In this document: one piece after another, positions 33,393 to 45,097 of the stretch
Layout: every line of letters begins with the position of its first letter
How positions within the stretch are numbered: the first letter of the stretch is position 1
Position numbers and translations under genes: made by a program
Assembly: GCA_013398175.1 (NCBI GenBank)
Contig: VZRZ01003873.1
Span: 186,001 to 250,000 of the forward strand
DNA length: 64,000 bases
Origin: Climacteris rufus
Taxonomy: Eukaryota > Chordata > Aves > Passeriformes > Climacteridae
Direction: 5' to 3'
Notes under the pieces: generated by a model
Databases searched by the model: none
What the model saw: the letters and a program-made list of their open reading frames with translations, nothing else
What the model was told of the DNA's origin: nothing

Positions 33393-34310
33393 GGGCAGCC
33401 CCTGCTCGTGCCTGAACCCTTCTGAGAAAGCACTTTACCCGCCAGTCCTGGCAGGCGGAGCCCAGGTTCACCCGCTCCTTTGTTTACAGAGGATGGCACG
33501 CGTGCTCCCGCCCTCCCTATTTATTTTGCAGCCCGGCCGAGCGCCCTGGCTCCGAGGCGAGGCCGTGTGGGCGCTGCGGCCCCGTGTGCTTTGTGCCAGT
33601 GCCCCCGGGAGCCAGCCCTGCGCAGTGCCCGAGGCAAAGCTCCAGGAGCCAACAGCAGCGAGCCCGACACGCCTCAGCCGAAGAGATTGTGCTTGTCAGC
33701 TGTACCCGGACTGGCTCCTTCCCGCTGTGCCCAGCACTGCTGGCTGGCAGCCGGCAGAGGGGAGGGCAGCTGCCCGACCCATTGGCCCCGTGGCCACTGC
33801 CGTGCTCACAACAACAGTTCAGAGTCAATGATCTGCAGCATTGTCCGCGGAGGGATAAACCCTTCTGCTGTGCCCACCCCTGCCCCACATTTCTCGGAGA
33901 CATGATCCTCCTCCACGAGGTCGGTGAAGTCGGCAGCCTCTGCAGGCACCAGACAGCACAGTGAGCACTGCACTGTGACCTCCTCCCTTCCTTTAGTCCA
34001 GCACCACCGGTGAGCGGTGTCCTACATTAAACTGTGCCAACCTGCAGCATGAGTCAAGTTCAAGAAACTCTCTAGTGGGTTTGAGTTACATAAGTTAGAG
34101 GAAAATGTGCCTAATTAATACCATACTCAATTCTTTAGATTCTCGTCTCTCCCTCATTCTGCCATATTTCCTGGCCAATGAAAATGCTCATTGTTTGTAA
34201 TGTGTTTATTTATGGTAAAAATCAGAACTGTGTATTTTGTAAGTCTGTAATTGTTCTTGTCAGATGTTGTTAACTTGATGCCTGTTTTGTCTGTTTAATT
34301 TTTCTTTTTT
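33393..34310 (+). other. ARHGEF4: ARHGEF4 3' UTR (probable extent)
   Basis: The first 450 bases after the stop are GC- and CpG-rich. From about 34,000 the sequence becomes AT-rich, with ATTTA pentamers (TTTATTTATGG near 34,205) and U/GU-rich runs typical of avian 3' UTR ends. The only hexamer is ATTAAA at 34,026-34,031. A T tract at 34,300-34,317 is a plausible limit. The true end is not fixed by sequence; AATAAA words at 37,793 and 39,124 could serve longer forms. Confidence 0.5.
34026..34031 (+). terminator. ARHGEF4: Candidate ARHGEF4 polyadenylation hexamer ATTAAA
   Basis: The second commonest poly(A) hexamer lies 634 bases after the stop codon. The region just downstream is only weakly GU-rich, so use of this site is uncertain. 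Confidence 0.35.
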
Positions 34311-35244
34311 TTTTTTTAAAGAAAGGTCAATATTTGCAAACCTAGCTCCCAGAAGTCAGAGTCTGCTGTTCAACTCTGAAACGCCATTGTTACGCAAACT
34401 CCCACAGACCCTCAAATTCAAGGGGTGTTACTGACACTTTTAAAAATGGAAAACCACTTTTAAAAGACCTAAATGTGGCATAAAGAGCCTCACTTTAAGT
34501 ACCCAAGTTTCAAACTGTGGCCAAAAAGAATTAATTTAACCTTGGTTAGCAAAGGAAAGATTTGCCTTACCATAGTGAGAGTTAGAAGCCATACTGACTG
34601 AATTCCCTAGAGTAGGAGACATCCTGTGACAGTGGAAGGAAGACACCTGCTCATCCCAACTCAATGCTAGTGTGAGTGAGCACTAACTGTCTGCAGAGCT
34701 CAGAAACCCAGTGTTTGTTGATGCTGTAGCTGACCAAAGTCTGGTCATCCAGGGATATCTGAATTCAGTAGCATGTACAAAGTCCTTCTTGCACTATATC
34801 TTCCCCCCAGAACAGGGGCAACATTTAATTTCATAAAGAAAGCTTGTAAAAGTGACTCTCAGCCTGTGTTTGTCTCCAGCATGTGTATCTGTGGGCACTT
34901 GTTTCTTTTCAAAGTCACTGCAGAGATTGTGCTGGTGCAGCTCCATGAGTGACGGCTCAGCCAGAGGGGCTGTGCCAGGTGGGCAGCCCAGAGCAGCCAT
35001 CCTGCACAGGGACAGCTGGGGACACAGGGACCCCACTGGAGGGGTCACACGCTGCTCTGGAGAGGACAGAGGGTCACTGCTGGGGGTGGGGGTAGTGGGG
35101 GAAGGAAAAAAATTGAGAATCACTAAGAAATCACGGAGATCAGGCAGCTACACCAGTATTAGCACAATGCCCTGTGCAACAGCCACACACTCCCCAAGAC
35201 ACCCAGAGACACCCAGGCCCCAGCAGCCACACTGAGGCACTGAC

Positions 35245-35335
35245 AGATGTGCACAGACACACACAGGGACACACACAGGGACAGACACCTCGGGGGGGGA
35301 GATGGCAACCAAGAGACCCTGACAGACACACAGAG
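35245..35335 (+). repeat. CA-rich simple repeat
   Basis: CACACACAGGGA-type words recur (GACACACACAGGGACACACACAGGGA would exceed the writing limit, so only the unit is given), interrupted by a G8 run near 35,292. It is a short imperfect microsatellite. Confidence 0.6.
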
Positions 35336-38300
35336 GTTTGTCACACAGTTGCAGCCAGCACCACTCAGTAACAGGAGACAATTGTCACTTTTGTGTTTAC
35401 CCTACGTGTGTGCACCCTCCTTTCCTTACCCATGGTGTGTTTGTTTTGATTGGCCAGGAAGAAAACCTGTTGGCACTGAAAGGATCCATATTCTGAGCTT
35501 ATCATCAGCTTTGTAGAAGTGGAGGGGGCAGGGTGGCAGAGGCCAATCCCCTCCCCAATGCAGGTGCAGACACAGGCTCACACACCACAGCCCCAGGTCT
35601 GACCAGCTGTGACACTGCATCAGGGTCCATGTGAGCTTGTCCAGTTGCTGTCTGGGTATGCTCAAGGATGGAGATTCTCCTAAAACCTCTTTGTATCCCT
35701 GTTCAAAAGCACACTGTCCCCAGTGTGAAAGCAGTGCTGACATCTATTCAAAGTTCCTCTTGCTGCAACGTCTGATCTGGTTTTAGGGGGGGATGTTGCT
35801 TAAGATACTCAGCTTTACCTCTACAGTGAAGTCACTCTGGTAGAAATCCTCACCTCTTCTCCTGAGGGAAACGGACAGTGGCACAGGACCCTGGACTGCA
35901 GCAGCTGTGAAATGCAACAACGCCCCTGCCCTCCCTCCCCTGCTGAAACACACACAAGAATTGGCTACGATTACTTAGCTGTAGCAATACTCTGAACAGC
36001 AAATAAGCATTGAGTGGTTAAAGTTATGATTTACCAGCTCTTCCAGAACTGACTTAATCTCTGACCAGTGCGCACGAAGGATTTACAGAGACAATTTTTT
36101 TTTACAGAAGTCTTTCTAAGTGCCAAACCAGACTTCTCTGGCCAGACAGCATCCCAGTAAACAGTTAGTTATTTCTGGAAGAATTGTATTCTGCACTTGA
36201 CTATCAGTACTGTTCCTAAAAGTGTCCTCAGTTGGGATTCTAGTCTTGCACACCACATCTGGAGCTAGGATCCCATCCCCTATGCAAGACAGAGATCAGT
36301 ACAAAAGCTGATCACACTGAAAGAGGTGGAGTTACAGCAGCAACACTGATAAACAGGTAAGGCTCAGAGCCACTGTGCTCAACATCCCCACCCCACAGAC
36401 TGCTTTGAAGAGGATTTCATCACAAAACACCATCCTTTGTTTTCTACCCAGCACCACTTCCTGATTCTCACCACAACCCTCAGTGTTTCCTGAGCAAACT
36501 GAAGCAGATCATGTGCAGCCTTCTTAGGTTTTAATTGATTTGACACTCAAAAGTCATCTCATCCCCCAAGTTACTCATTAAATGGCAAAGTGTACCTGTG
36601 TCTGAGATGGTGGTAACAAATTAACCAACCCAGAACTTCCCTTCTCCTGCCCTGGCACCTGGATTCCAGCTGGAGTTCTGCCAGGGAGCAGTACCAGGGG
36701 AACACATGTGCAGGCCACAGTTTGTGTGTGCACAGGGAGCAGATTCACCAGCCATCAGCTCAACCCATAAGAGCAGGGCAGGGACAGCCTCTGACAAGCT
36801 CTCTGAGCTCACTGGACAGCACCATTGTGCCAGATCCACAGCAAGTGTCCATTTGAAACATGAAGAATCTGTGAGACATCAGCACCCTCTTCTCTGGAGC
36901 CTCAACAGGAGCCAAATATGCCTATCTGCAACAAAACAAACTGAAGCTCCTGATATGAGTCTGAACAGTACAATCCTCCTGGATTTTAGGGTAGAACCAG
37001 CCTAACTGCTCAGAAAAACAATTTTGCATTGAGTTACCTAAAGGGGACAAAGAGATTGATTCAGGGGTCATTATGGGTTTTTTTTAGGGGTATTGGCTCT
37101 ACCCGTTCTCCTCCTTCTGTAGCTGTACATTTAGTAAGCTTCTTGTAAAAACAGCCATGTTTCTTAATGAGCTTTCACTTGGTCAATTAACACATAGACT
37201 TACGTACAGCATGTGAATCGACCAAAAGAATGATTTGCTGAAGCTACCAGTTAAGAGAACCAGTGGCTGCTAAATAATGTTTCTGCTCTGATAAAAAAAA
37301 ACAAAACAAAACAAATCCACTCTATTTGGAACTATTAGTTTAGAATATCTGATTCAGACACGGTGGGTGTATACACTGTTCAAGCTCTAATAGCATCAAA
37401 CCCAGCACAAACTGTCTTTGTGCTAACTCTAACTAACAATTAGGTCAAGTCCCATGGAGAGAAAAGTTCTCCCAAAGCAGCCTTTAATATCTTTCCTGTT
37501 TTTCCATCCCCTGGAGGATGGGGAGGTGGGGAGGAGCCTCATCTGTGTGCAGTCCAGTCCATTGCCTCCCAGAGTCTACTGCCACCCAGAGCCAACCAAG
37601 TCCCAGCCACCTGCAGCTGGGTGTCCCCACAGCTTCCTGAAGAGCCCTGCAAGCCAGGCCTCCCTGTCACCAACAGGGATAACTGAGGGTCAAAGCACCT
37701 GGGAGTAACAGGCATTCCAAGAGAATATCAGCTTCAGACTGAAATTGCTACCTTTCCTGGCATGCCAGAATGCCAGAAACCAGCCTTTTTGAAATAAAAC
37801 GGCCTTTCACCTGATATATCCAAATATCAGGCTGTGCTGCTCCAGATTTACTGTAGTGGAAGCACACCTTCATGCCACAGCAGAATTCAGAAAGCCTGTG
37901 GCAAGGCTGGCATGTAAGTATCAGGCTTCTGAACAAGTACTCCAGCACTGACCCCCCAGACTCTGGAGAACTGTCAGCACCTGGGAGGTGCCACAGCAGC
38001 CAGCAAGTGTAGCCAGCAAGTGTTCATTTCTCCTGTTACTGCTGCTCCTTCAGCTCTTTTAATTCTCCTGTCAGGCTTCACCATGGACCTGCTCATGAGG
38101 GCTGTGGCACTGCAATGCCCATTTGGGCAGTGGGTATGGTAGAACGGTGACTCTTAAAGCTTTAAGGAGGGAACTACTCACACCTCATCCAACTGCTGCA
38201 GCCTCAGCCTGTGCCTGCTGCTGCTCACATTCTTTACCAAAGTTAGCAGGACTTGCCACTGCTACTGACATCAGCAGTACCCCTTCAGTACAACCCAAAG

Positions 38301-39123
38301 TATCAACTACAGTGTCCTGCACCAGCCTGCCAGCAGAAACTCCCTGCTCCAGCCTAAGCAAAGCTGTAGGATCAGGTCTTAAGGTAAGTAATGGGTTAGA
38401 GAATAAGAGCTTTGATAGTGGATAAAAATTAACTGGGAAAGAAAAAAAAAAGGAAGTGTTTTCAGCTAGTTTTAACCCACTGAAGGCACAGTGGTGTTCT
38501 TTTAGGTGGATGGTGAGGGAGGGAATCAATTTTGCAGGCCACAGGGACCAATCAACGCAGCTTGTGTCAGAGAGAAGGCAGAGCAGGGTGGCAGTCAGCA
38601 GAGTGGCGTGGCACGAGATGGAAATGCCTCCTGCACATCCCTGTGAGTGCTGCACAGGGTGGGGATCACAGCTCCAGAGCAGCAGCAGCCTGGAGTCCTT
38701 GCCCCTGCACCCACAGGCACACAGCTCCAGGCTCTGCAGAAGCCACAGGGTGCTCCTTCCCAGCCAGGCAGCAGCCCCAGCTCGCCCTGCCACGGCACCA
38801 ACACCTCACACCACACTTCACTGCTCCCCGTGCCTCTCACACATTTCCTTAACAAGCTACAGTACTAAAATCCCCTGGCTTTGGCAGTGCTGGCAGTTTT
38901 AGGAAAAGTGCAGGCTGCTTGTTCTTTTTGCTTAACACTCCTGTCGTCCTTCTCCCTGCACCCACACCGCTCCCTCCACATGTCCTGAGCTTCTCTTTTG
39001 CACACGTGTGCTGCCAGAGCAGCTCCTGTGTCACAGCCTGTGCACGTGGAATACCTGTGGTACCTACCCCAGAGCTGTGTACCTTTGTGTGTGACTGCTT
39101 ACATACCCAGTTGTGAGATGGGA

Positions 39124-39129
39124 AATAAA
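39124..39129 (+). terminator. AATAAA, possible distal plus-strand poly(A) signal
   Basis: A canonical hexamer with a U/GU-containing stretch about 20 bases downstream. It lies 5.7 kb after the ARHGEF4 stop, so assignment to that gene is only a possibility. Confidence 0.25.
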
Positions 39130-41641
39130 CGAGCTACCAACTTCAAGCCGTGTCTAATTCTGTAATCCTGCCATGAAACATTACCTGCTGACTCTACAGC
39201 ACCAGCCTCTGTGTCTGCCACAATCCCAGGGAGCTACACACCAGCACTGTGCTTAGAAGTTCCTTCTACCCCTTCACCCTTCTTCACCCTACTTCTTTCC
39301 CTTCTCTCCTTAATAGAACCCAGCCTGCCCACCCATTACCTGGACTTGATATTAATTGGTGGCTTTTTTTCTTTAACCTCCAGCAACCTGAAACAATATA
39401 CCTGCTATCTAAATCACACCACCAAGAAAAACCTCACCCCAACTACAGCCACCTTTGCATTTGTTCACTGAAGCAGAGGGGACTGCATTTGAGCTCAACT
39501 GGGACCTTCACATGATTATGATTCTTACAAGGCTCAGGGAATGTATGCTCCCCTCCCCCTTGCTGAAGCATCAATTTGTCCATATATTTTACCTTTCCTG
39601 TCCAGAAAAGAAAAAGCTATTGTAAAACACTACAGAGTAGCCTAAAATTGAAGGTCCAGCTGTGGTAATTTAAGCTGAGAGCTGAGCTGCTCAGTGTCAG
39701 GTTCTTTCTGTCACATTTGCATTGGAAGTATCTTTTAGCCCACCAAGGACTGCAGCTGTGGGTTCCTTGTACCCACCAGGCTCTAGAGTGTCCCCTCCAG
39801 ACCTGCCATTCTCCCTGTGACACACAACCCAACTTCCCACAGCTACCAAAGACTTCTTGCTGCTGTTTAAAGTCAAAGTCATCACTCAGCCTCCATTCTG
39901 TTCTGGATGATTAAGAAAGGACAGCTAATAGCCTGATGGATACTGAAATAAAATCCAGGAGAGCATTTAGCCTTCTACACACAAGTCACACATTTCATCC
40001 ATGCAATTCAGCAACAGCTTCCACTCCAAAACTATGACTGGCATTTCCTCCACAGAAAAATTACTATCTAAAAAATAATGAGTACATTACTCCTGATTCT
40101 AAGGGAGCTCACCAACGAAACTATTTCTGTTACCTGGCTTTGTTTACAGCAAACCTTGGAGTTTAGAATCTAAAACAGGATGTTAGAAATGGCAACTTTT
40201 GGTTTTGCCCATAATTAGTTATAGGAAAACATGAAAGTTAAATCTTCTTGCCTCCTTTCTAACCATCACTGAGTGGATACATTCCTGCAGGGGGCTCTGG
40301 CTGTTCTCAGGTGTTCAAAGCTGCCCCTCAGTGAGGGAGCCAGCACATCTGACCTCCACAGCAAGTAACCAAGAGCCACTGGTCAGTGAGGGGAGGGCAA
40401 CACACACTCCACTGCCACTGCAAAGTGAGCCTGGGCAGAGGGCAAACTCCAACCACTACTGACCCACCATTCTGGTAGTTCCATGGTTACATTTAGAACC
40501 ACCATGAAAGAAACCCCATAGAGAGATTTAAGGCTTCAGTACCACATCCTTACAAGTGCTGAATCCAGTACCAAGTCATGTTTCACAGCCACAGACTCCC
40601 AGGAGCACAGCTACATCAGAATCCCTCCAGCCCAGAAGTGATCAGCACCATTCTGAATAACAGCATTTCCCTTTATGGCATCCCAGATTCCAGCAACCCA
40701 CTGGGTGAGGATTGTGAATTTTCATCAGCTGCAGTGCTCTGCAAAAAACACTCCCAAACCTACCTACCTGTAATGTGAAAGCAATCAGGTCAGGATAACT
40801 ACCAACAATTAGCTGGAGGTAAAACACACTGAAAAAAAATCTGTCCATGGAATCCCTAGTGCTCAGCTACAATTTTAGCAGCTCAACTACTTAAAATCAC
40901 CTGCAGCAATAATCCTGACAAGCAAACACTATCCCTGCAGATCGATGCAGTCACGTTGCACCTTCCTCTTCCACATGTGTTGCTTTTCTCCAGAACATTA
41001 CCAGGTAAGTTATTGTTATTTTTGGAGACCTACAATAAATGAAAATACACAGTTAGTTCAAGCAGCTTAGTTCATTTCCCCTGAAATACTCATAATTCCA
41101 TTTTAACATTAGTGCTTTACAACCACCCACACACTAAAGAAATAGGATAATTACCCACACTTCACACCTACTCCACTCTTTTCCTTCTGGGGAACACTCA
41201 AGACACTGATTTATAACAGCTTTCTGCTCAGGGGCTGGACCTCTCCAAACAGCACGGATTTGGTGTGAAGCAAATGCTGAAGTATTGTCTAATTTTACAC
41301 CTGTTCCATTTGCTTTGTTTTAAGCTATAAAATAAAATCCCTCAAACCCCAGGAAGTGCCTCAGAAGGGAACAAATAAGGCAGGGCTGCACATCTTTACC
41401 ACACTCTCAGACAGGGCAACTTAGGGCAGCTTATTCCCCATTGGGGAGCCTTTGCCCCTGTGTCCTCGTTATTAATAAACCTTACTGAGAAAAGTCACTT
41501 AACCCATTTCAGTATTTTGCTTTGTTTTGATCAATCATCAGATTTCATCAGGTTAAAGGTTTCATCAGGTTTTAATGTTTTCTGGAACAATGTCACCAAT
41601 GACAGGAGGAAAAAAAACACAATAAGCAACACAAGTCAATC

Positions 41642-41647
41642 TTTATT
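41642..41647 (-). terminator. FAM168B: Distal FAM168B polyadenylation signal
   Basis: On the minus strand AATAAAGATTGACTTGTG is followed by TTGCTTATTGTG and a T run: hexamer, short gap and U/GU-rich element in the right order. The strongest candidate for the long 3' UTR end. Confidence 0.5.
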
Positions 41648-42410
41648 GAAAACTGAAGTATTAATACATAACAATTCTTGTTACAATAAACGTGCTTTTA
41701 AGAATTTAAACTTGAGCTCATCTACTCATTGAATTGCATAAAAAATAAAAAAGTATGAATTTTCACAATTGAACTGGCTCAGAATGGAATCTCCACTCTT
41801 TGTGTTGATGCGATAGTTCAATGCAGGAGTGAGTGATGCCTTAAAACTTATTCTGGAAGACAACATTGACCTAAACTTAAAAAAAAGTACCAATACAACT
41901 GTTCCTAGGACAGTTTTAAAAAAAGTCATAAAAAGGAAACCTGTGTCTATTTCATAACAAACATGGAGAACTATTACTGGGGCCTCTTGTACTTCCATCG
42001 CATGCACTCACTTTTTTAGATCTTAGACAGGAGGGCAGCCAATAATAGCATCACAATTAAAAAAACCCACTAACAAATCCCTTCTACTTAAAACAAGTCT
42101 GTACAGCAGCCAGCTAAAAAAGCTTTCCCAGTTTGCCTGCTAAGTGCCCAAAAGTCACAACCAGTTTAGAAAAGTCACGTTCACTTTCTTGATGTTGAAA
42201 CTTCAGGGCCCATAAATTGTCTAGAGCACTTTTAAAAATCACAAATGGACCCTGACTACGTGTGAAATTCGGATGGTTCAGTGTTATATGCAACCTGCAC
42301 AAGAAAAGGTTTCTTGTCCCCAGGTAAGCACTGTTCTCTACCCTCTCTGGTGTCTCCAGAACACGCCTTGCTTGCCCCTCACTCCCCCTGGGCAGAGGAG
42401 CAGCCGGCCA

Positions 42411-42922
42411 GCCCAGAGCCCTCACTCCTTCCCGGGAGGGAGCTGTGGGGGCCGGCTGGGCTGCACACACTGCCCAGAGCCCTCGCTCCTTCCCGGGAGG
42501 GAGCTGTGGGGGCTGGCTGGGCTGCACACACTGCCCAGAGCCCTCACTCCTTCCCGGGAGGGAGCTGAGGGGGCCGGCTGGGCTGCACACACTGCCCCAC
42601 TCTGCTGCAGCTTCTCCTGCCCAGAGCCCTCGCTCCTTCCCGGGAGGGAGCTGAGGGGGCCGGCTGGGCTGCACACACGGCCCAGAGCCCTCACTCCTTC
42701 CCAGGAGGGAGCTGTGGGGGCCGGCTGGGCTGCACACACTGCCCAGAGCCCTCGCTCCTTCCCGGGAGGGAGCTGTGGGGGCCGGCTGGGCTGCACACAC
42801 TGCCCCACTCTGCTGCAGCTTCTCCTGCCCAGAGCCCTCACTCCTTCCCGGGAGGGAGCTGAGGGGGCCGGCTGGGCTGCACACACTGCCCCATCCTGCT
42901 GAAGCTGCTCCTGCCCAGGGCC
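42411..42922 (-). repeat. GC-rich minisatellite with 61- and 86-bp units
   Basis: Seven or so units follow one another. CTCACTCC or CTCGCTCC recurs at 42421, 42482, 42543, 42629, 42690, 42751 and 42837, so the spacings are 61, 61, 86, 61, 61 and 86. Each 61-base unit holds TTCCCGGGAGGGAGCTG, GGGGGCCGGCTGGGCTGC and ACACACTGCCCAGAGCC. The 86-base units add 25 bases (CCACTCTGCTGCAGCTTCTC onward). Copies are nearly identical. A minus-strand frame of 293 codons and a plus-strand frame of 209 codons cross it; both come from the lack of stop codons in the repeat, not from a gene. Confidence 0.95.
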
Positions 42923-42989
42923 ACTTCACCTCCTCACAGCGGAGGGGCTCTGCAGGAAGCCTCGAGCTGATCCAAGACGGGATTAGAAC

Positions 42990-43215
42990 TGACACTCGCT
43001 AATGAGAAGGATGTGAATGAGCTGGAACTGCCGTGTCTCTGCAGCCCTCACACGGCCTGGGCCAGGGCCGGGAGCCGGCCTGGACTGACCCCTGCTGGAG
43101 GAGGCCAGGCCGGGCCCGTGTCCCCGGGAGCGCTGCACAAAGCCCAGCCCGGGCAGCCACGCAGCAGCCACGGCAGTGCCCGGCCTGTCCCTCCAGCTCC
43201 AGCTGAAGCATCACT
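42990..43215. other. CpG-rich patch next to the minisatellite
   Basis: Many CpGs (CCGGGAGCCGGCC, GGCCGGGCCCGTG, CCCCGGGAGCG, CCCGGGCAGCCACG) form a GC-rich island inside an AT-rich 3' UTR. It may be an eroded GC-rich repeat or a small regulatory island. Confidence 0.35.
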
Positions 43216-45091
43216 ATTGCTCACGTTCCTAAGCTGGCAGGTTTCACACACGTGGTAGTTACTACTCCGGGTACGAGTCTGACCCCAGAGTGAGGCAGTG
43301 CTCAGCCCGCTGTGCTCACCCCTCTGAGCAAACCCCACATGAACAGTGGGTCAGACCGTGCTGAAGCACTGGGGACTGATTCCAGGTCCCTCGTGCCTTC
43401 CTCACCGAGGAGCAGGGAAGGCAGAACACTACAGAGAGCAGGCAGTGCTGAGTGCCTGGTGTACAGCTCTGTACCATCAACTACCCTGACAGCACTAGGA
43501 CACGGTGGTACTTACGGGTGGTGGTGGTTTGGTTCTGTTGTTGGTTTGGTTTTCTCAGTGGATGAAGCAATACGAGGAAGAACTTCAACTAAAATAAAGG
43601 ACTCTTTTCATCTACCACTGCATCTAAGCATTTAACTTGCATAGTACACTCAAAAAGAAGCTTTCTTCAACAGCATTCCTGCATCTTTCCTAGAAACTTC
43701 AAACAAGAGAGGGTTACAAGAAGCATAAGCAACATCTAGTAGTATGTTCTCTCATTTCCTTCCTAGTGTTTAGTTCACCACCACCACACTGACTAGGGCT
43801 ACATGTTTTTGGTGCCAATTGTTAGCCATTTTTCTTTTGCTGCTGCTACATTTAAAAGACATTTTCATCAGCTGTTATTGACATAGGGAATACCTCGGTT
43901 TTTAAAAAATACTTTATCTAAATGCAACACCTGAAATTTGAATGAAAAAAAAAATGTCTTGGACTTCTCTTTGTTATTGCTGCAACAGTTATTTTCAGTT
44001 CCAGGTTTATAGTAGTACTTTTTTTTTTTAATCATATAAAGCTGCCATAAAAGTTTTTTTTATTTTTTTTAAAGAGAAGCTTGATCTGAAATGTCTCTAC
44101 TGCACTAGCTCTTTTCACTTGCTGAGGAGCTCTAGTGCAAACACATACTGCTTATTCATTTATAAAGGAATTCTAAATAGGGAATGTTATATAAAAAGCA
44201 GGAGAGAATGTTTCATAAGACCCTCACTGTGTAAACGCCTATTTAATGATGTACAGTTTCCCCCACTGCAGTTTTATATCCATGCTTTCTACTATTTGCA
44301 ACAAAATACCATTAAGATAGTTATATATACACATATTCCCCCGTCCCCCTGCACTGTGCTTTTGGTTACTTCTCAGAACAACTCCTGGAGACACACTCCA
44401 GCCTCCCAGTAGGATCAGAATCGCTCAGGACTGGAAGGTGTAGTACCTTTGGAAAAGGTACAGTTTCTCCCTCCTGGATGAATCCCATAATGCAACTTAG
44501 AAAAAAAAGTGCTCAAGTAAGTGAGACTGCCTAAGTGTTATGGAATACTATACAGAGACCAATTCCAAGATGACACTGAGGAATCTGAAATTAGAGCAAA
44601 TATGTAGGAAGTTACACTCATTCCTTAACTATTTCTCTATTGCAGCATTCATGGAAGTTCTCTCCTACAAATTTCAAAACTTTAGTTTATGGTGATGAGA
44701 CAGGAGACAGCAAAACTTCCAGCTGGGCCCTCACAGCTCCTCCCCAACATGACAGAGCCACTGCTCCAAGGCTCAGCTCCTGGATCAGCCAGGCTCAGCA
44801 CAAACGCCCTCACTGGTGCTCACTGTGCTCTGCCACACCTGACTGCTCACAGCTGCAAATCTACTACACAAATGGAATTGGCAAACAGACTTGAACAAAG
44901 CAGTACAGATTCAACTAAGTTTGTCTTGGATAATTTGCTGCTCCATATAAAAATATATGGAAATCCCTAAGCTGCAGTAAGTGCTCATGAGTAAGGTTTA
45001 AAGTACTTATTCCAACAACATAGTTATGTTCAAGGCATTAGAAATAAGGGGGCCATCCACTGACAGTGATTCATGCAAAATAAACCTAAAC

Positions 45092-45097
45092 TTTATT
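45092..45097 (-). terminator. FAM168B: Proximal FAM168B polyadenylation signal
   Basis: On the minus strand an A run and AATAAAGTTTAGGTTTATTT are followed by TGCATGAATCACTGTCAGTG. Hexamer and U/GU-rich downstream sequence are in place, giving a 3' UTR of about 3.3 kb. Confidence 0.5.

Larger units (their letters stand above)
34330..41620. other. Intergenic DNA between convergent genes
   Basis: No gene recognised. It holds a CACACAGGGA-type simple repeat near 35,250-35,335, short AAAAC repeats near 37,290-37,318 and a good plus-strand AATAAA at 39,124-39,129 followed by GTGTCTAATTCTGTAATC. That signal could end a very long ARHGEF4 transcript. A 202-codon minus-strand frame at 38,185-38,793 has no recognisable domain. 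Confidence 0.5.

Noticed and set aside
38185..38793. 202-codon minus-strand frame
   Set aside because: No recognisable family, no exon context, and Cys/Leu/Ser-rich composition typical of chance frames opposite GC-rich DNA.
42114..42995. 293-codon minus-strand open frame
   Set aside because: It is made almost wholly of the 61/86-bp minisatellite read in shifting phases. There is no domain, and a similar frame is open on the other strand.
43500..43560. GT-rich GGTGGTGGTTTGGTT stretch as an LTR end
   Set aside because: No paired LTR, primer-binding site or retroviral frame nearby; simple GT-rich sequence.
44410..44440. ATCAGAATCGCTCAGGACTG as a CR1 end
   Set aside because: Too short and diverged to separate from chance.
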